A stretch of 64,000 nucleotides of DNA. It comes from Triparma columacea. Lineage: Eukaryota > Sar > Bolidophyceae > Parmales > Triparmaceae. The stretch lies in assembly GCA_030267965.1 (NCBI GenBank), contig BRYA01000092.1, forward strand, positions 8,537 through 72,536, given 5' to 3'. The position numbers and the translations under genes were made by a program. Of this stretch, positions 44,405-56,250 are shown one piece after another; position 1 is the first letter of the stretch; each line of letters opens with the position of its first letter. Below the pieces are notes generated by a model, which saw nothing but the letters and a program-made list of their open reading frames with translations, was not told the DNA's origin and searched no databases.

Positions 44405-44510
44405 NNNNNNNNNNNNNNNNNNNNNNNNNNNNNNNNNNNNNNNNNNNNNNNNNNNNNNNNNNNNNNNNNNNNNNNNNNNNNNNNNNNNNNNNNNNNNNNN
44501 NNNNNNNNNN
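44405..44510. other. Assembly gap (106 N)
   Basis: A run of undetermined bases sits directly after an 11-base poly-G tract, in the intergenic region between the CC2D2A and EF-hand start codons. The homopolymer probably broke the assembly. The gap is unlikely to interrupt either coding sequence, but could hide promoter sequence. Confidence 0.99.
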
Positions 44511-44631
44511 TGAAATGAACTGCTTGGAAAGGGCTCGGAAGTTGCGAAACCACCCTCAAGAGCCAAATCCTCTCAACCTTTACGATTAGGAACCCCCCCC
44601 CCCCCTGCCCTCGATCCAACCGTGATTCGCG

Positions 44632-46551
44632 ATGGCGCCTCCTTCACCACGAGGTCCTAACCTGTCAATCTCCCACACTCCAATGCAACCTCCTCGGGTG
44701 ACTACCCCGAAGGAGAAGATAAGCCCCAAGGCAAAACCTGGGCTCTACTTAAACACGTATACAGCGCCACAGGGAGTCAAGGAGAGGACAGGGAGCTTCA
44801 GTCCTAAGCACGGTGGCGAAGCAGCAAGCATTGGAAGCTTTGCATCGTCAAGGAGTCCCCTTCCATCACCCAGGGGTGGAGTAGGAGGGGGTAGTAGTAG
44901 CCACGGAGGCAACAGCTATGAAGGGCACCGTAGTCGCAATCAGCAACACCACGGCTTCGGGGTGTCCAGCCCACAGTCGCCAAAGCACCCTAAACCTATG
45001 AAGTCACAGCCCAGGTCCACACAGCGGAAGCGCCTCACCCCGTCCCCCGGACAGACTGCGATGATGATGATGAACAAAATAAGCTCACACTCCCCGAAGG
45101 GTACGTCCAGCGTCGTCGGAGTTCGACCTTCGTCCGCCAGCAGGGCCATAAACGCACCTCCAACAACCTCCACGGACGTAATAAATTCGTACATTGCGTC
45201 CTCGCTGTCCAACGCGGGCTCGCCAACGACGATGGGGGCGACGTGGGCGAAAAATTCGGAAGATTCGCAACTGAAGAGCCAGATGACCAAGTACAGGGAG
45301 CTCTCGCAGATCGAGAGGGACATTGCGAGGAGGGAGGCAAAGGAGGAGGAGAAGGCCAACGAGAAGAGGTACATGAACAACAAGGGCGGCGGCAAAGATG
45401 GGGGGCGGGGGGGGGGCATAGGCGGCAAGGACAAGGACAAGGAAGGAGGTGGTAATGGGGAGGAGAAGAAAAACAACGACGACAAAAACAACAAGAAGCC
45501 GAGTGGCGACTCGAAGCTTTACGAGTTCTGGTGGGAGGAGGACCAGAAGGAGCAGCAGAACCAGATGCCAACCAAGGTGGTGGACGACTTTCATTTAAGG
45601 AGGAAGGGAGGGAAGCTGGTCGTAGAGGGGGAGGAAGAAGAGGATGAGGGCGGAGTGTCAACGAGAGTGAACGAGGACGACGAAAATCCGACAGGTGGGG
45701 AGGAAATGAGTCGGGATAACATGTGGCTCACCACGAGTGAGCTGCTGCTGAATCACACCAAGGAGATGCAGGCACAAAGGGAGGAAATGATTCCCGACCT
45801 TCCTGAAAAGAAGGAGGAGATGCTGAAGCTCAACACCCTGCAGTGGTTGACGGTGCGAGGGAAAGGAGCGAAAATGGGGGAGAGGATGGAACAGGAGAAA
45901 ATGCTGAGGGATTGGTTCGAGGCGCTGGACGCGGACGGGAGCGGGGACATTAGCGTAGACGAACTGGAGGAACCACTTATATCGATAGGCCTCGTGTCTT
46001 CCAAGGAGGACTTGGAGGAAATGATTAGGAAGTACGATAGCAGCGGGGACGGGGAGATTGACTTCCAGGAGTTTGTGAAGATGGTCATGACGAGGGAGGA
46101 GGGGGGGAAGCCTAACGCCATGCTGAAGCTGTTCGAGGACTTCTCGAACGGCCTACTTGGGAACAGGCTGCTACCCTTCTCGACGCTGATCCACATGTAC
46201 TCGAGGAAACAGCTGTTCAACGCGATCATGGCAAGCAATGCGGAAGAGAAAGCAGAGGGCATGCAGGTGTTGAAGGCGAGGATTAAGAGGACCGAGGCGC
46301 TGGAGTACGACCTGGCCCAGGAGAAGAAGGAGGAGGAGGAGAAGATGCTCCACAAGAGGGCGTCGATGAAGGTGCAGCTGAAGATGCAGAGCACTGCAGA
46401 CCTGGAGGCGGACGTGGACAAAACGCTCGGAATGAGCAGCAGGTTCACGAAGGAGGAAATTAGGCTGAGAAGACAAAGCATGAGGAGAAGCAGTATCGCC
46501 AGGAGGGCAAGCATCGTGGACAGCATGAGCGGAGCTGCTGGCGGAGGATGA
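44632..46551 (+). CDS. EF-hand protein with disordered N-terminus (639 aa)
   Basis: A single-exon gene. Residues 1-200 are Ser/Pro-rich and basic. Residues about 220-290 are a charged helix with Gly/Lys/Asp low complexity. Two canonical EF-hands follow: loop DADGSGDISVDE (433-444) and loop DSSGDGEIDFQE (469-480), both with complete Ca2+ ligands. The C-terminus is a long helix ending in repeated Arg-Arg-Ser blocks (RRQSMRRSSIARRAS) that look like kinase sites. It would be a Ca2+-responsive scaffold. It lies between CC2D2A and an SFI1-like gene, so a flagellar or basal-body role is tempting but rests only on position. Confidence 0.85.
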   Translation: MAPPSPRGPNLSISHTPMQPPRVTTPKEKISPKAKPGLYLNTYTAPQGVKERTGSFSPKHGGEAASIGSFASSRSPLPSPRGGVGGGSSSHGGNSYEGHRSRNQQHHGFGVSSPQSPKHPKPMKSQPRSTQRKRLTPSPGQTAMMMMNKISSHSPKGTSSVVGVRPSSASRAINAPPTTSTDVINSYIASSLSNAGSPTTMGATWAKNSEDSQLKSQMTKYRELSQIERDIARREAKEEEKANEKRYMNNKGGGKDGGRGGGIGGKDKDKEGGGNGEEKKNNDDKNNKKPSGDSKLYEFWWEEDQKEQQNQMPTKVVDDFHLRRKGGKLVVEGEEEEDEGGVSTRVNEDDENPTGGEEMSRDNMWLTTSELLLNHTKEMQAQREEMIPDLPEKKEEMLKLNTLQWLTVRGKGAKMGERMEQEKMLRDWFEALDADGSGDISVDELEEPLISIGLVSSKEDLEEMIRKYDSSGDGEIDFQEFVKMVMTREEGGKPNAMLKLFEDFSNGLLGNRLLPFSTLIHMYSRKQLFNAIMASNAEEKAEGMQVLKARIKRTEALEYDLAQEKKEEEEKMLHKRASMKVQLKMQSTADLEADVDKTLGMSSRFTKEEIRLRRQSMRRSSIARRASIVDSMSGAAGGG

Positions 46552-46630
46552 GAGGGTGGGCTGTGGGCTAATTAACATGGCAGCGTATAATAAGGGCGTG
46601 TGATTTGATGTACAAACAACACTCCAACTC

Positions 46631-49600
46631 TTACAATTCACGAATCGACATCTTCGAACTAGTGCTGGGAGATGTCAGCAAGAGCCCCCCCTCCCCCCTC
46701 TCTAATCTATCAGTCAAGACTGTGGATGAGGCAGCAGAAGTAGCATCAACGGCAGCGATAGCGACAGCAGCAGCAGCCCCCCTGCTGGAGGCGGACATGC
46801 TAACGCTAGCGGCTTTGATGGCATTAAAACTTCGTCTCACCAATCCATCGCGGTGGTGGGCAAATGCTTTGTCCTTCCCTTCCCTCCTCCTCCGGCTGGA
46901 CGCCGCAGAAGCTCGGAGGGCCCTGAAACCGACGCCCATATTTTTCACGGCGTGGTGCTCGTCGGCAACCTCAATCAGATGCTCACTCTTCACCCTCCCA
47001 GAGACAAAGGAGAGGAACTTGAAAAATGCGCCCTTCATCCTCTCCTGCTCCTTGCGTTGCAGGTGGCAGTCAACTTTGTCTGCAATTTCAAGCCTCCTCA
47101 TCTTATCTGCCCGAAGCTCGCCAATATTCCTGTTCCACTTGTACAGCGCCGACCTCTGCAGGCGTTTCAGGGCATACTTATGATGATCCCTCTCCTTGGC
47201 TTCGACGAACCCTCTCCACAGGTTGATGCCAATTCTGCACTTCTCATAGTTCACCAGGGCTACATCGGTAACATCTTCCCAAGAAGAAAATGCCAGCTTC
47301 AAGATCCGCCTTTCCACCGAGGACGTGAGCAGGTCGAAGACCTTCCCATTTCTAAAGCTGACCTTCATTGCCAAGAACCCCATTCTCAAGCTCCACTTCG
47401 CGTCGCACTTCTTGCCAATCTTGAGCATAGCGACGCCTCCGACGATGTTCGGGCCGCCCTTTAACCTTTTCATGCCCACCTCTTTCCATCCTTTCTTGAT
47501 CAACTTGAACATAGCGCGCAGCTTCGCCTTTCTGCCGGCCACGAGGAGGGCCCAGGAAATAAAGTGGGCCTTGAGAAGAGTCGAGCCATGCCTCACTATC
47601 ATCGAAGACACCTTTTCATTCACCCGAATTTGGTCCTTCACGTTGACTCGAAATTTCCTGAAAACATTCCTCACCTTGAGGGCAGCGACGGCATCCTTGG
47701 AAGAAGTGACCACGCCCCTCCACTCCAAGAACAGGAGCTCTAACTTGTAGGAGTTTCGCTCCCCCAGGAAGGAAATCGCCAACTTGCTCTTTCGCCGCTT
47801 CGCAAGGAGCACCCTGAGCCTCCTGACAACCCTCTTCATTGAGGTAAGTTCGTAATAGTAATCACAGTCCCTGGCAATGCTGTCTTTCTTTATCCAATCC
47901 ACCACGCGCTGTTCCCAAGCCGTAAATGCGGAGGAAATCAGTCTCTTCTCTCTCTGGTGGGCCATCGACTCAGCTTTTGTCCTGGCTATGCGAAGAGCGC
48001 GAAGGCGCCGGGTCTCCCTCTTTACAAATTGGGTGTGTTGCTTCCAGCTAAGGAAAACCTTTCGGTTCAGCTCTCCCAAGTGCTTGGTGAGGAACGCACT
48101 GCCCCTTTTAAGGTTAACGGCTTGCCTGGCCTCTTGCCTCCATCCTGCAAGGATCCCACGTAAGAGCGTTCTTTTGGATGGGGCACTTAGCCCCCTCCTC
48201 GAGAAGCGCTCCAAAACAAAACTCGTTTGCCACCGCTTGAAACGGACGCGCGAGCGGATCCTAGCGATTTCCCTCCGCCTATCACCCAGCGCTTCCTTCT
48301 TGGTTGCCTGGGCTAGCGCGAACTTTATCCATGCGACAAAGTAATACTTCGTTCTGCGGCGTTTCTCGTCGAGAAGGTTCTTCCAGTTGTCCATGGAGGC
48401 CCTCAGAGAGTGATTGCCAAAGGTGCCGCGAAGAATAGCAAGCTTCCCCTCCCTCTGGAGAATGCACTGGCGAGTGAGGTTCCTCCAGGATGTCAAGGTG
48501 GCGGAAAGCAGGGCGAGAGTCTTGGCCCGAGCCACGATCCGGAGCTTTCGGCGGAGCGTGGCAAAGGAGAGCCTGATACGAATGAGGCGCATCTCTTCTT
48601 TCTTCACCTTGCGCTTGCTAGCGTGGTAAAAAAGCTTCGTAAAGGCACACTTGCACGCCGTTTTTAGGTGCATTGTATCGGCAGCGGATCGGCAGGCCCT
48701 GAGATAGGACCTATTCTTCCAATTGTTGAAGAGACCATTAACGCCAAGCTTGGCCATAGCAACGTACCGGAACCTGTCCGCGAGCTCATTATTCTCTCGG
48801 GAGCGCTTTGACAGAGCAAATCCTTCAACAAACCCTTTCCAAACCTTGAGCAACTCGGCAAGTCGCTTCGTGCGCGTATGCATCGCTTCCAATTTCCACT
48901 TGTTGGTGTAGTTCCTCATAAGGAGCTGCGAATCGAAGGTTTTGGGTTAGACGATCGTAATCTTTGTATTGTAATTCACGCACAAGCAGCAAACAATTGT
49001 CCCCACGGCACTTACATTTTCGCTCCGCTTCTTCAGCACCTTGAAATTAATCTTTGCGTTGTGGCGGGAGATGGTCTTATTGTCCCAATGGACGAGGGCC
49101 TTCCGACACATCCTCTCTTTAACGATGGACACGAGGAGGTCGGACTTCGTCTGCAATTCAATAGATCGCTTTGTTTGTCCAACCCAAGCCAAGAAGGATT
49201 TCGATTTCTTCCGCGCACGCTCAAAAAACAAGGCTGCCTGCGTCTCGGCGCGGTCCGTAAGAATGTCGTCAACGAAGGAGCTCCACCTAGACATGTAGAA
49301 CTTCATGGTAAAGGCAACTGACATTTGGGTGATTGCTATAGACTGAGGCGACGAACGAAGCGAGGTGTGAAGGAGATGAGCAATGTAGAGGGTATTAGGG
49401 AATTGCAGCTCAACCATTCTCTCTCACCTTTTTCGTGTACCTCTTCCAAGCCGGAATGATCCTTTTACCGACTGTGAAGTTGAGCAGATGAGACGCGAGA
49501 AGCTCTCGGTTTCGCTTAAGGGCGGCAACGTTCGCGACCCAGGTCGCAAACTTGCGACTTGCGAAGTAAAATGTCGCAGTGTAGGTTTGGAAACGGTTTA

Positions 49601-51132
49601 GTTTTCTGCGGTTGGCAAGGCGCACGAGACGTTCCAAGAAGGTTCTCATTTGGATTTTGCGGTGTTGGCGGGCAGCGTAGTCCATAAGCTCGTGGAAATG
49701 CCTGGGGTGGGGAAAGGGTAGGTAAGATTTCGCTGCATATTGCTCGTCGTCATCAATTCCGGTTTTTTTCTTCTTCTCACTCACCTGAAATCCTCAACGA
49801 TGTGCTTCCAGCTCGTGAATACCTTGGAAATAATCCGGAAAAGGCACTCATAACGAAACGTTATCACCATTCTTTTGCAAGAAATAAATCGGTAGAGGCA
49901 AGACAGGACATGGTACTTCAATTCAAAATTCCTTCTGTCAGTGTTGCCGTTGATGAGGAACTTGAAACGGCGTTTGAACAAAGTAACAGCATTCCAAGCC
50001 TTTACGGACTTTCTCTTTAGATTCTGGTTGTTGTGGGAGCACGCGGCAGCCTCCGATCTCCAGGGGAGGAAGAACTTCTGCAGGACATGGCGGTGGAGGA
50101 GGCCCTCGCGGTGAGCACGGGATGACCTCGCGTTAGTTGCCCAGGAACGGAACGACTTTCCGGCGTAGAAAAGGAAGAAAAAGCGGGAGGCCTTGAGGAG
50201 GAGCATTTCTGTGAAGGCTATGGAGTACTCGGCGTTCTTCTTGAGCGCGGAGATGCACGTCTTCAGGACGAAGAAACGGTGGAGGAGGAACTGCCGCTTG
50301 AGATTGTGGAAGGAGCGGAGCATTAAAATCCTCGCCAGGGATTGGTTTTGCATTCTTGTCGACTTGCGAGCAATGGCGTTGAGCGAGAGGGAGGTGAAGG
50401 TGGAGAAAAGGAGGGTAGTGGAGTAGTGGCACCTTGCCAGGATAATATTTCTCGTGTACCTGCCCCAATCCTTTAGAATCTTCTGCGCCGAATAGACATC
50501 ACGGGAGGCCTGGGAGTGTAGAAGTAGGGCATACCCGCCTGGAGCTCTAAGAGACATGGCATGGAAGACAGCTGGCGTGACGAGAGATCTGCACTTGATG
50601 AAGGCGTCGTTTTGGTTGGGAAGAGGGGTGGGGTGGGAGGGTGCAACGTAGCTGTTGGAGTAGGTATCGGGGGGGAGGGTTAGGACGATCCATTTGAATG
50701 CCGCAAGGGAGAGGAGGGCGTGATTCTTTGGCCGATTTTGGGGGGGAGGCTCGTAGGTTGAGGGGGGAGCGACAAAGTTGGTCCTGAAATTGTTGGGGGT
50801 TTTGTTGTATTTTTTCATCAGACGGGTAAGAGCAGAGAGCCCGCGTTGCTTCCGGAGCTTCTCGCAGTGAAGCTCCGCGAGCAATAAGTGTCGTCGGTGT
50901 GCCTCGGCCTCTTGCTCCCTGTGGGAGCGGGAGGGGGAGGAGTGGGAGTTGGAGGAGGGGTCGAATCTTATCGTCGACCGCTTCATGTCCCGTCTAGTTC
51001 GCTCCAACTTTGCACTCATGCAGTGAGAACGCAAGAGGGAGAAGTACTTGGAGAGAAGGGTGTGGTGGTTGTAGGAAACTAGTAGCGTCTGAGAGTGGAG
51101 GGTGAGCAGTAGTGTGGGGGGTTAAGAAGGGT

Positions 51133-51177
<45 letters not shown>

Positions 51178-51639
51178 CTGGACGGTTCGTACCTGTGTTG
51201 AATGTTCAATTGAGATATTTTTTCTGCTCGTAAGTGAAAGGTTCTGCCGATCGTAAGAGTAGCTCTCATCTAGACCGATAGCGGTGGAACGAAGTTTCAA
51301 ACGTTTCGCCCTCACATTCTGTATCGTCTGAAACACATTATTTACACCTGAGGAATCCTCGATTGCAAGCCTTGACAGTTGAGAGAGAGGAACACGAGAT
51401 GGAGGTAATTTCCTAGAAGGGGAAAGTGTTATGGAACTAAGGGGGGCCGATTGAGATGAAATTGCTCCGATATTCCCTGGTTGTGATGGTTTGGTGAAGA
51501 TGGTCGTTTTTCTCCATGCTGCCAGGCACTTCTTCTGGAGAGATTCGTGCCAATAGTCAAGAGCGAGGTTATAGTTTCGGTACATCCGCTCTATTTCTCC
51601 CGCCGAGATTTTGTTTTCGGGCCACCGGTGGCCTGGCAT
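46631..51639 (-). CDS. SFI1-like centrin-binding repeat protein (1548 aa)
   Basis: Exons: 51639-51193 (donor GTACG), 51088-49785, 49701-49428, 49342-49016 and 48925-46631; phases 0, 2, 0 and 0 close. Almost the whole protein is made of 30-40-residue helical units centred on Trp with flanking hydrophobics and basics (for example FNNWKNRSYLRA, LTSWRNLTRQCI, FVAWIKFALAQ, FLSWKQHTQF, FTAWEQRVVDWI). This is the Sfi1 pattern A-x7-L-x2-F/L-x2-W, and each such unit binds one centrin. Such proteins form filaments that organise spindle poles, half-bridges and basal bodies. The first exon is Ser-rich and may be regulatory. I treat it as SFI1-like rather than a proven orthologue, because repeat proteins of this type are hard to assign. 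Confidence 0.85.
51134..51173. repeat. (GA)n microsatellite in an SFI1 intron
   Basis: About 20 uninterrupted GA dinucleotides occur in the first intron of the SFI1-like gene. On the transcribed strand they form a CT tract within the intron's pyrimidine-rich region. Confidence 0.95.
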
Positions 51640-52105
51640 GGTTTTCCTTTGGTTTTCCTTTCCTTTGGTCCAATTCAAGAAAGTGTTGTTTTAGTGTGAG
51701 TTGTGTAAAAGTCAGGAGGTGAGTCATTTAGCAATTCATAGATAGAAGAGGGACCAAGAGGGTCAGGGTTCCACCACAGTGTCACCCTTCGCTTGTCGAA
51801 CCGAACGACGCCAGGCGTGACAGCTTCAAAGGTTAAGAATAACTACTACTACCCTTGGACATCTCTTCAAGGGATCAAGGCTGAGGCAATAGCGAGGTGC
51901 TCTTGCGGTGTGATTTTGAACGAGGCAGTCGCCGTAACTAGACTCAATGTGCGTCTGGGTTGACTATATTTCGGCGCGTGTTGTAATTTGATCAATTTTT
52001 GGCTATCCTCGGCAGTTAGGGTGGCCAAATGGTGGTGCTTGTTGAAGCTTACAGTGAGTTGAATACGCGAAATGCTAACCCACGATACTATACATTCACA
52101 GGAGG
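51640..52105. other. Intergenic region between divergent SFI1-like and TPR genes
   Basis: No convincing gene is seen here. The sequence just before the TPR gene ATG (TACATTCACAGGAGGATG) resembles a splice acceptor, so an upstream non-coding or short coding exon is possible. Both promoters presumably lie in this region. Confidence 0.5.
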
Positions 52106-54115
52106 ATGAAAGTTGGCAACAGGCCAAAGATAGATAGGAGGGGGAGTTTGTTTGGAGGGCTAATGCTGGTCGAGGGAGGTGAAGAGAAGCTTTTGTTGCA
52201 AGGGAAGATCGAGGGGCTGAAGAGGGAGCTGCAGGACAAGACGCTTTTAAACCCGGGCGCTATACACAACAACCTCGCGAACGCCCTGATGAGTAGTAAT
52301 AACATCACAGAGGCCATCCATCACTATAAGGAGGCCCTAGCCTTGAACACCAACGATGCTGCGGCCTACATGAACCTCGGCGTCGCGTACAAACATATGG
52401 ACATGTTCGAAAAGGCGCTCGAGTACTTCAGTAAGAGGTGCGTGTCTGGCCCCGTCTCCTCTCCTCTCCTCTCCTCTCCTCTCCTCTCCTCTCCTCACCT
52501 CTCCTCTCCTTTCCACTAACCCCCCCCCCCCCCCCCCTCTCTTCACAGCCTTGAGCTGCGTCCGACAGCAGACGAGCACTACAACATGGCGAACACCTAC
52601 GTAAAGTTGACCCCCCCGGACAACGAGAAGGCCATCATTCACTACAAGGAGGCACTAAGATTAGGTGAGAGAATTTTGGGCAAAAGCTGAATGTGCCAAA
52701 GTTGTTGCCCTTGAAGGCTGCGAATGAAAGCTAGCTAACTACAACAGCCCCGTCGCACCACAGACCCGTCGCACGCCAACTGCCATCAGAACCTGGGGCT
52801 GGCCCTCAAGAATAGCGGACAGCTCGACGCGGCGATATTAGAAATGAAGCAAGCCGTCAAAAAGGGAGGGACAAGCGCAAACTTCAGCTACAATCTTGGA
52901 AACGCGCTCTTTACGAAGGGAGTCGAGATGGGGAAGAGTCAGGCAATTGAGGAGGCCGTCCAGGCTTTCTCGATGGCCTTAAGCATGAAACCTGACGACC
53001 CAGATATTAGAACGAACCTCGGTATCGCCCTCATGGAAATGGGGAAGCCGGCCGAGGCAATCATGCAGTACCAGGAAGTCATGAGACTGGAGCCTGGGGA
53101 CGGGCTCACCCACTACAACTGCGGGAATGCGTTCCTCACGCAGGGTTTGCACGAACAGGCAATTGAACAATATTCTGAGGCCATCATTCTCCTCCCCCTT
53201 CACTACGACTCCCACTACAATTTAAGCATGGCACTCATGAAGGCAGGGAATTTCGAGGAGGCCATCGATGCCATGGAAAATCTGCTGCTGTGGGACGAAC
53301 ACGAATTGGGGAGTGAAGGAGAGGGGGAAATTGGGGAGTTGGAAGTGTCGGGCGCCGGGGGTGCAGGCGGTGGAAGCAAGGGAGACAACTCCACTATTTA
53401 CTATAACATCGGTTACATGAAGGGGAAGCTCGGCTTGACAGAGAAGGCCATCGAGTACCTGAAGGCCAGCATAAAAATAGACAGAAGCAACGCCTACGCC
53501 CACCTTAACCTTGGAAACTACCTGGCGCTCGCGAAGGACGCAGAGGGGTCATTGGCCGCGTACAGGGAGGCTTGCAAGATCTCGCCAAAGGATCCCAAGA
53601 TACTGAGAAACATGGCGTATGTTCTCATCGAACAGGGGAACGTCGAAGAGGGGGTGCTCTGGCTAGAGAAGCTGCTGGAGGTGGCACCGAACGACAGCGA
53701 AATTACAAGCTACCTCGAACAGTGCCAAGAGGAGCTGAAAATGAGCAGGAAAATAAAGGAAGATATCGAGGCCGGCCTTAAGGTAGTCGAAAAGGAGCCC
53801 CAAAACGTTGGAGCAAGGGCCAACCTTGCAATGGCAATGAAGGCAGACGGGAATTTGGCTGGGGCGATTGCACAGTTCGAGGAATGTCTAAATGTGCAAC
53901 CGGGTCACCCGCAGATTGAGAGTTTCTTGAAGGAATGTCAGGACCAATTGAAGACCACGCAGTCTCAAAATAACGCTGAGCCGGGGAGTATCGAGGAGGA
54001 GAAAACTATCAGCAAGACGGGCAGGTTTAGCATGTTTGGAGGAAAGAAAAAGGGGAGAGCGATGGGGGGGGGGAAGAAGCAGGGGAGCCAAAGAAAGGTG
54101 GGGGTCGCGGGATGA
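52106..54115 (+). CDS. TPR-repeat protein (599 aa)
   Basis: Exons: 52106-52437 (donor GTGCGT), 52549-52664 and 52764-54115; phases 2 and 1 close. From residue about 45 the protein is a near-continuous array of about ten to twelve tetratricopeptide repeats with the canonical A..N.....G...EA...Y..AL...P spacing. Examples are NLANALMSSNNITEAIHHYK, YNLGNALFTKG and AYAHLNLGNYLALAKDAEGS. A Gly/Glu insert (about residues 385-405) interrupts the array. The tail is basic (MFGGKKKGRAMGGGKKQGS). TPR solenoids are protein scaffolds, and several TTC/BBS/IFT proteins of cilia have this form. The neighbouring SFI1-like and CC2D2A genes make that plausible, but no specific orthologue was recognised. Confidence 0.85.
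52455..52537. repeat. (CTCCT)n and poly-C tract in intron 1 of the TPR gene
   Basis: A CTCCT pentamer array of about ten units is followed by a C run of about 17 bases. Together they form an extreme pyrimidine tract before the acceptor TTCACAG at 52543-52548. Confidence 0.9.
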
Positions 54116-54326
54116 TGCACAAAGGGCTATGAATACAGCAATTGCTGTACAGCAAATAATACATAATAATCGAACAGCACACATAGAACGCAAACTAAAT
54201 TTGTGTGAACTTTTGTTAGGCCGGGAGGAGAGGAATCGAAGCGAAATATTTCCTGCCGACAAAATATCGATGTGCTTATGTGTTGTGTTGAGGGGGTGAG
54301 TGGGAGGGAGGGAGCCAACCTCAATT

Positions 54327-55749
54327 TCAGTTATATTCAACCACGAAATAGTTGGCCCTATCGTAGCAGCTGAAGTCATACCAGCACCCTGTCCCATGAA
54401 TATGAGAAGCCACACAGTGCTGCGGCGAGGGCGAGAGAGTGAATGAGTAATTGATTACGCTTGGATCGCCGTCCAAATACCTCCTTTGTCACTCCAACTC
54501 TCACTCTCACCTCGCTATTACCGTTGGAACTGCTCGGCTCTCCCTCGCACCAGTTTGTGTAGCCCGTGTCAAGCTTCACAGGGTCGCCACAGAACCCGTC
54601 CCACACGAAGGAGGATGTGTACTCAGCGACCCCGCCTATCCAAGCGTTCATGTGCGCGTCGTTAGCGTAGGAAGGCTGATCTGATATGACGGACTGGACG
54701 AAAGACATCTCCTCGGGGGAGTTGATCGCGACGAGGTGACCCTTTCGGCCTGAGAAGCAACGCATCTGTGAAGGGGGGTTAGTTTATGATGGCTTGCGCT
54801 TTTGTCATCGTCATAGGCCTCTCACCTCAGCGTAAAGCTTGGCGGTGAACCAAGTGAAAGTAATGGAACTACCCCCTGCGACCTGATAGAAGGAACCTTG
54901 GAACTCGTGGATTTTGTCTAGGGAATTTCGGGGGAGAAATGGAAGGTTGAAGAGTTTATAACGTGTGTGAGTTAGTTTGACATTTGGGGTGAGTGGGTTG
55001 AGTGTTGCAGCGCTGACACGCTCACCTCCGTACGTGACGTTGCGGTCGGTCTGACAGGACATGTGACAGGGGATAACGGGGGGCGTAACGGGGGGCGGAG
55101 GAGCAGGAGCTGGAGGAGAGGGAGAAGGGGGGACAGGAGGAGTGCTGTTTCCGGGATTGTCAGGGGCAGGTGGGTTAACAGGGGGGGTGTTATTGCCTGG
55201 GTTAACAGGGCTAGGTGCGGGGGGCACAGGGGGTGATGGAGGAGCAGGAGCTGGAGGAGAGGGAGAAGGGGGAACAGGAGGAGTGCTATTTCCGGGATTG
55301 TCAGGGGCAGGTGGGTTGACAGGAGAAGGAGGAGCAGGAGATGGAGGCACTGGATTGCCGTTAGCACCATTCCCTCCACCAGTTAGTGAGGCAATAACGA
55401 CGAGTAGCGTCAGAAGCGTCAGGACAATCCCACTTCCCTTAAGACACAGTTTCGGGTTTGAAGAATATGCTCTCTTGATATCATCAAAGGCAGCGCGACA
55501 GAGGAACTTGACGTTGACCCAGATATTTCTCATCACACTAGGCATATCTGTGCCTCCAGCTGCCTCGTTGCTCTCTCTCAACGCTGCAGGCGGGCCATAG
55601 TCACGACTGGGGATTGGGGTACTTGTGGGGGGCACAGTACTACGTTGTGTACTACTACTACTCGCCTGGGGGTACCCATCATCATCCTCATCAATCAAAG
55701 GGTCATCAGCCACGTCGTTCAGAGTGACAGGGTTGTAGTAGGATGACAT
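54327..55749 (-). CDS. C-type lectin-like type II membrane protein (387 aa)
   Basis: Exons: 55749-55026, 54917-54826, 54765-54511 and 54419-54327; phases 1, 0 and 0 close. A cytosolic N-terminus of about 100 residues (acidic [11 protein letters not shown]) precedes one membrane anchor ([16 protein letters not shown]). A hydroxyproline-type Pro/Ser stalk then contains the unit [20 protein letters not shown] twice. The C-terminal C-type lectin-like fold shows [31 protein letters not shown], then [18 protein letters not shown] ending FVVEYN. Cys spacing suits two disulphides; the Ca2+-site motif is EGEPSS rather than classic EPN, so sugar binding is uncertain. It is probably a cell-surface or cell-covering receptor. 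Confidence 0.85.
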
Positions 55750-56250
55750 CTGTTTTTTGGTCTTGGTCAGAATTCCCCTTCTCCCTCCCCAATCCCCAAC
55801 AAAATCCAAGAGGTTTTTTCCGCATAGTTTTATTGTAGCCAAACAGACCCGAGGGATTGTGCCTAAAGAAGCGTAACTCTAACAGATTAGCTTCGGGAGC
55901 ACTCAAACTGTGGGCGTACAACGGCCATAAGTGAAATACAAATCTAACATCGGGTAGCTGTTGTTCGAGACCCTTGAAGGAGTGGGGCTACAAGACGAGT
56001 GCTAGGCAGGTAGGTTGGAGGGGAGGATCAACAGAAGAATATAGGCGCCGGGGGGGTGGAGGAGGCATGAATCAACAGAAAGTGGCGACAAAAAAACCCT
56101 GAGGAGAGAGGCAGCGATGGAACCTGTTTTGTGTGGGTGTGTTTTGGATTCTCAGAAGGGGCCTGAATGCCGGCTTGAGTGATCGAGGGCAACATCTCTC
56201 TCCAAGATGGGACGTGACCGGCAGTATTCTCACTCTCCCCAAACGTACCC
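55750..56250. other. Intergenic region between lectin and second START-like gene
   Basis: This is the region upstream of both divergent genes. The minus-strand frames across it begin at non-ATG codons or lack recognisable content. A G-run and a poly-A/T patch lie near 56050-56100. No gene or RNA is supported. Confidence 0.5.
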
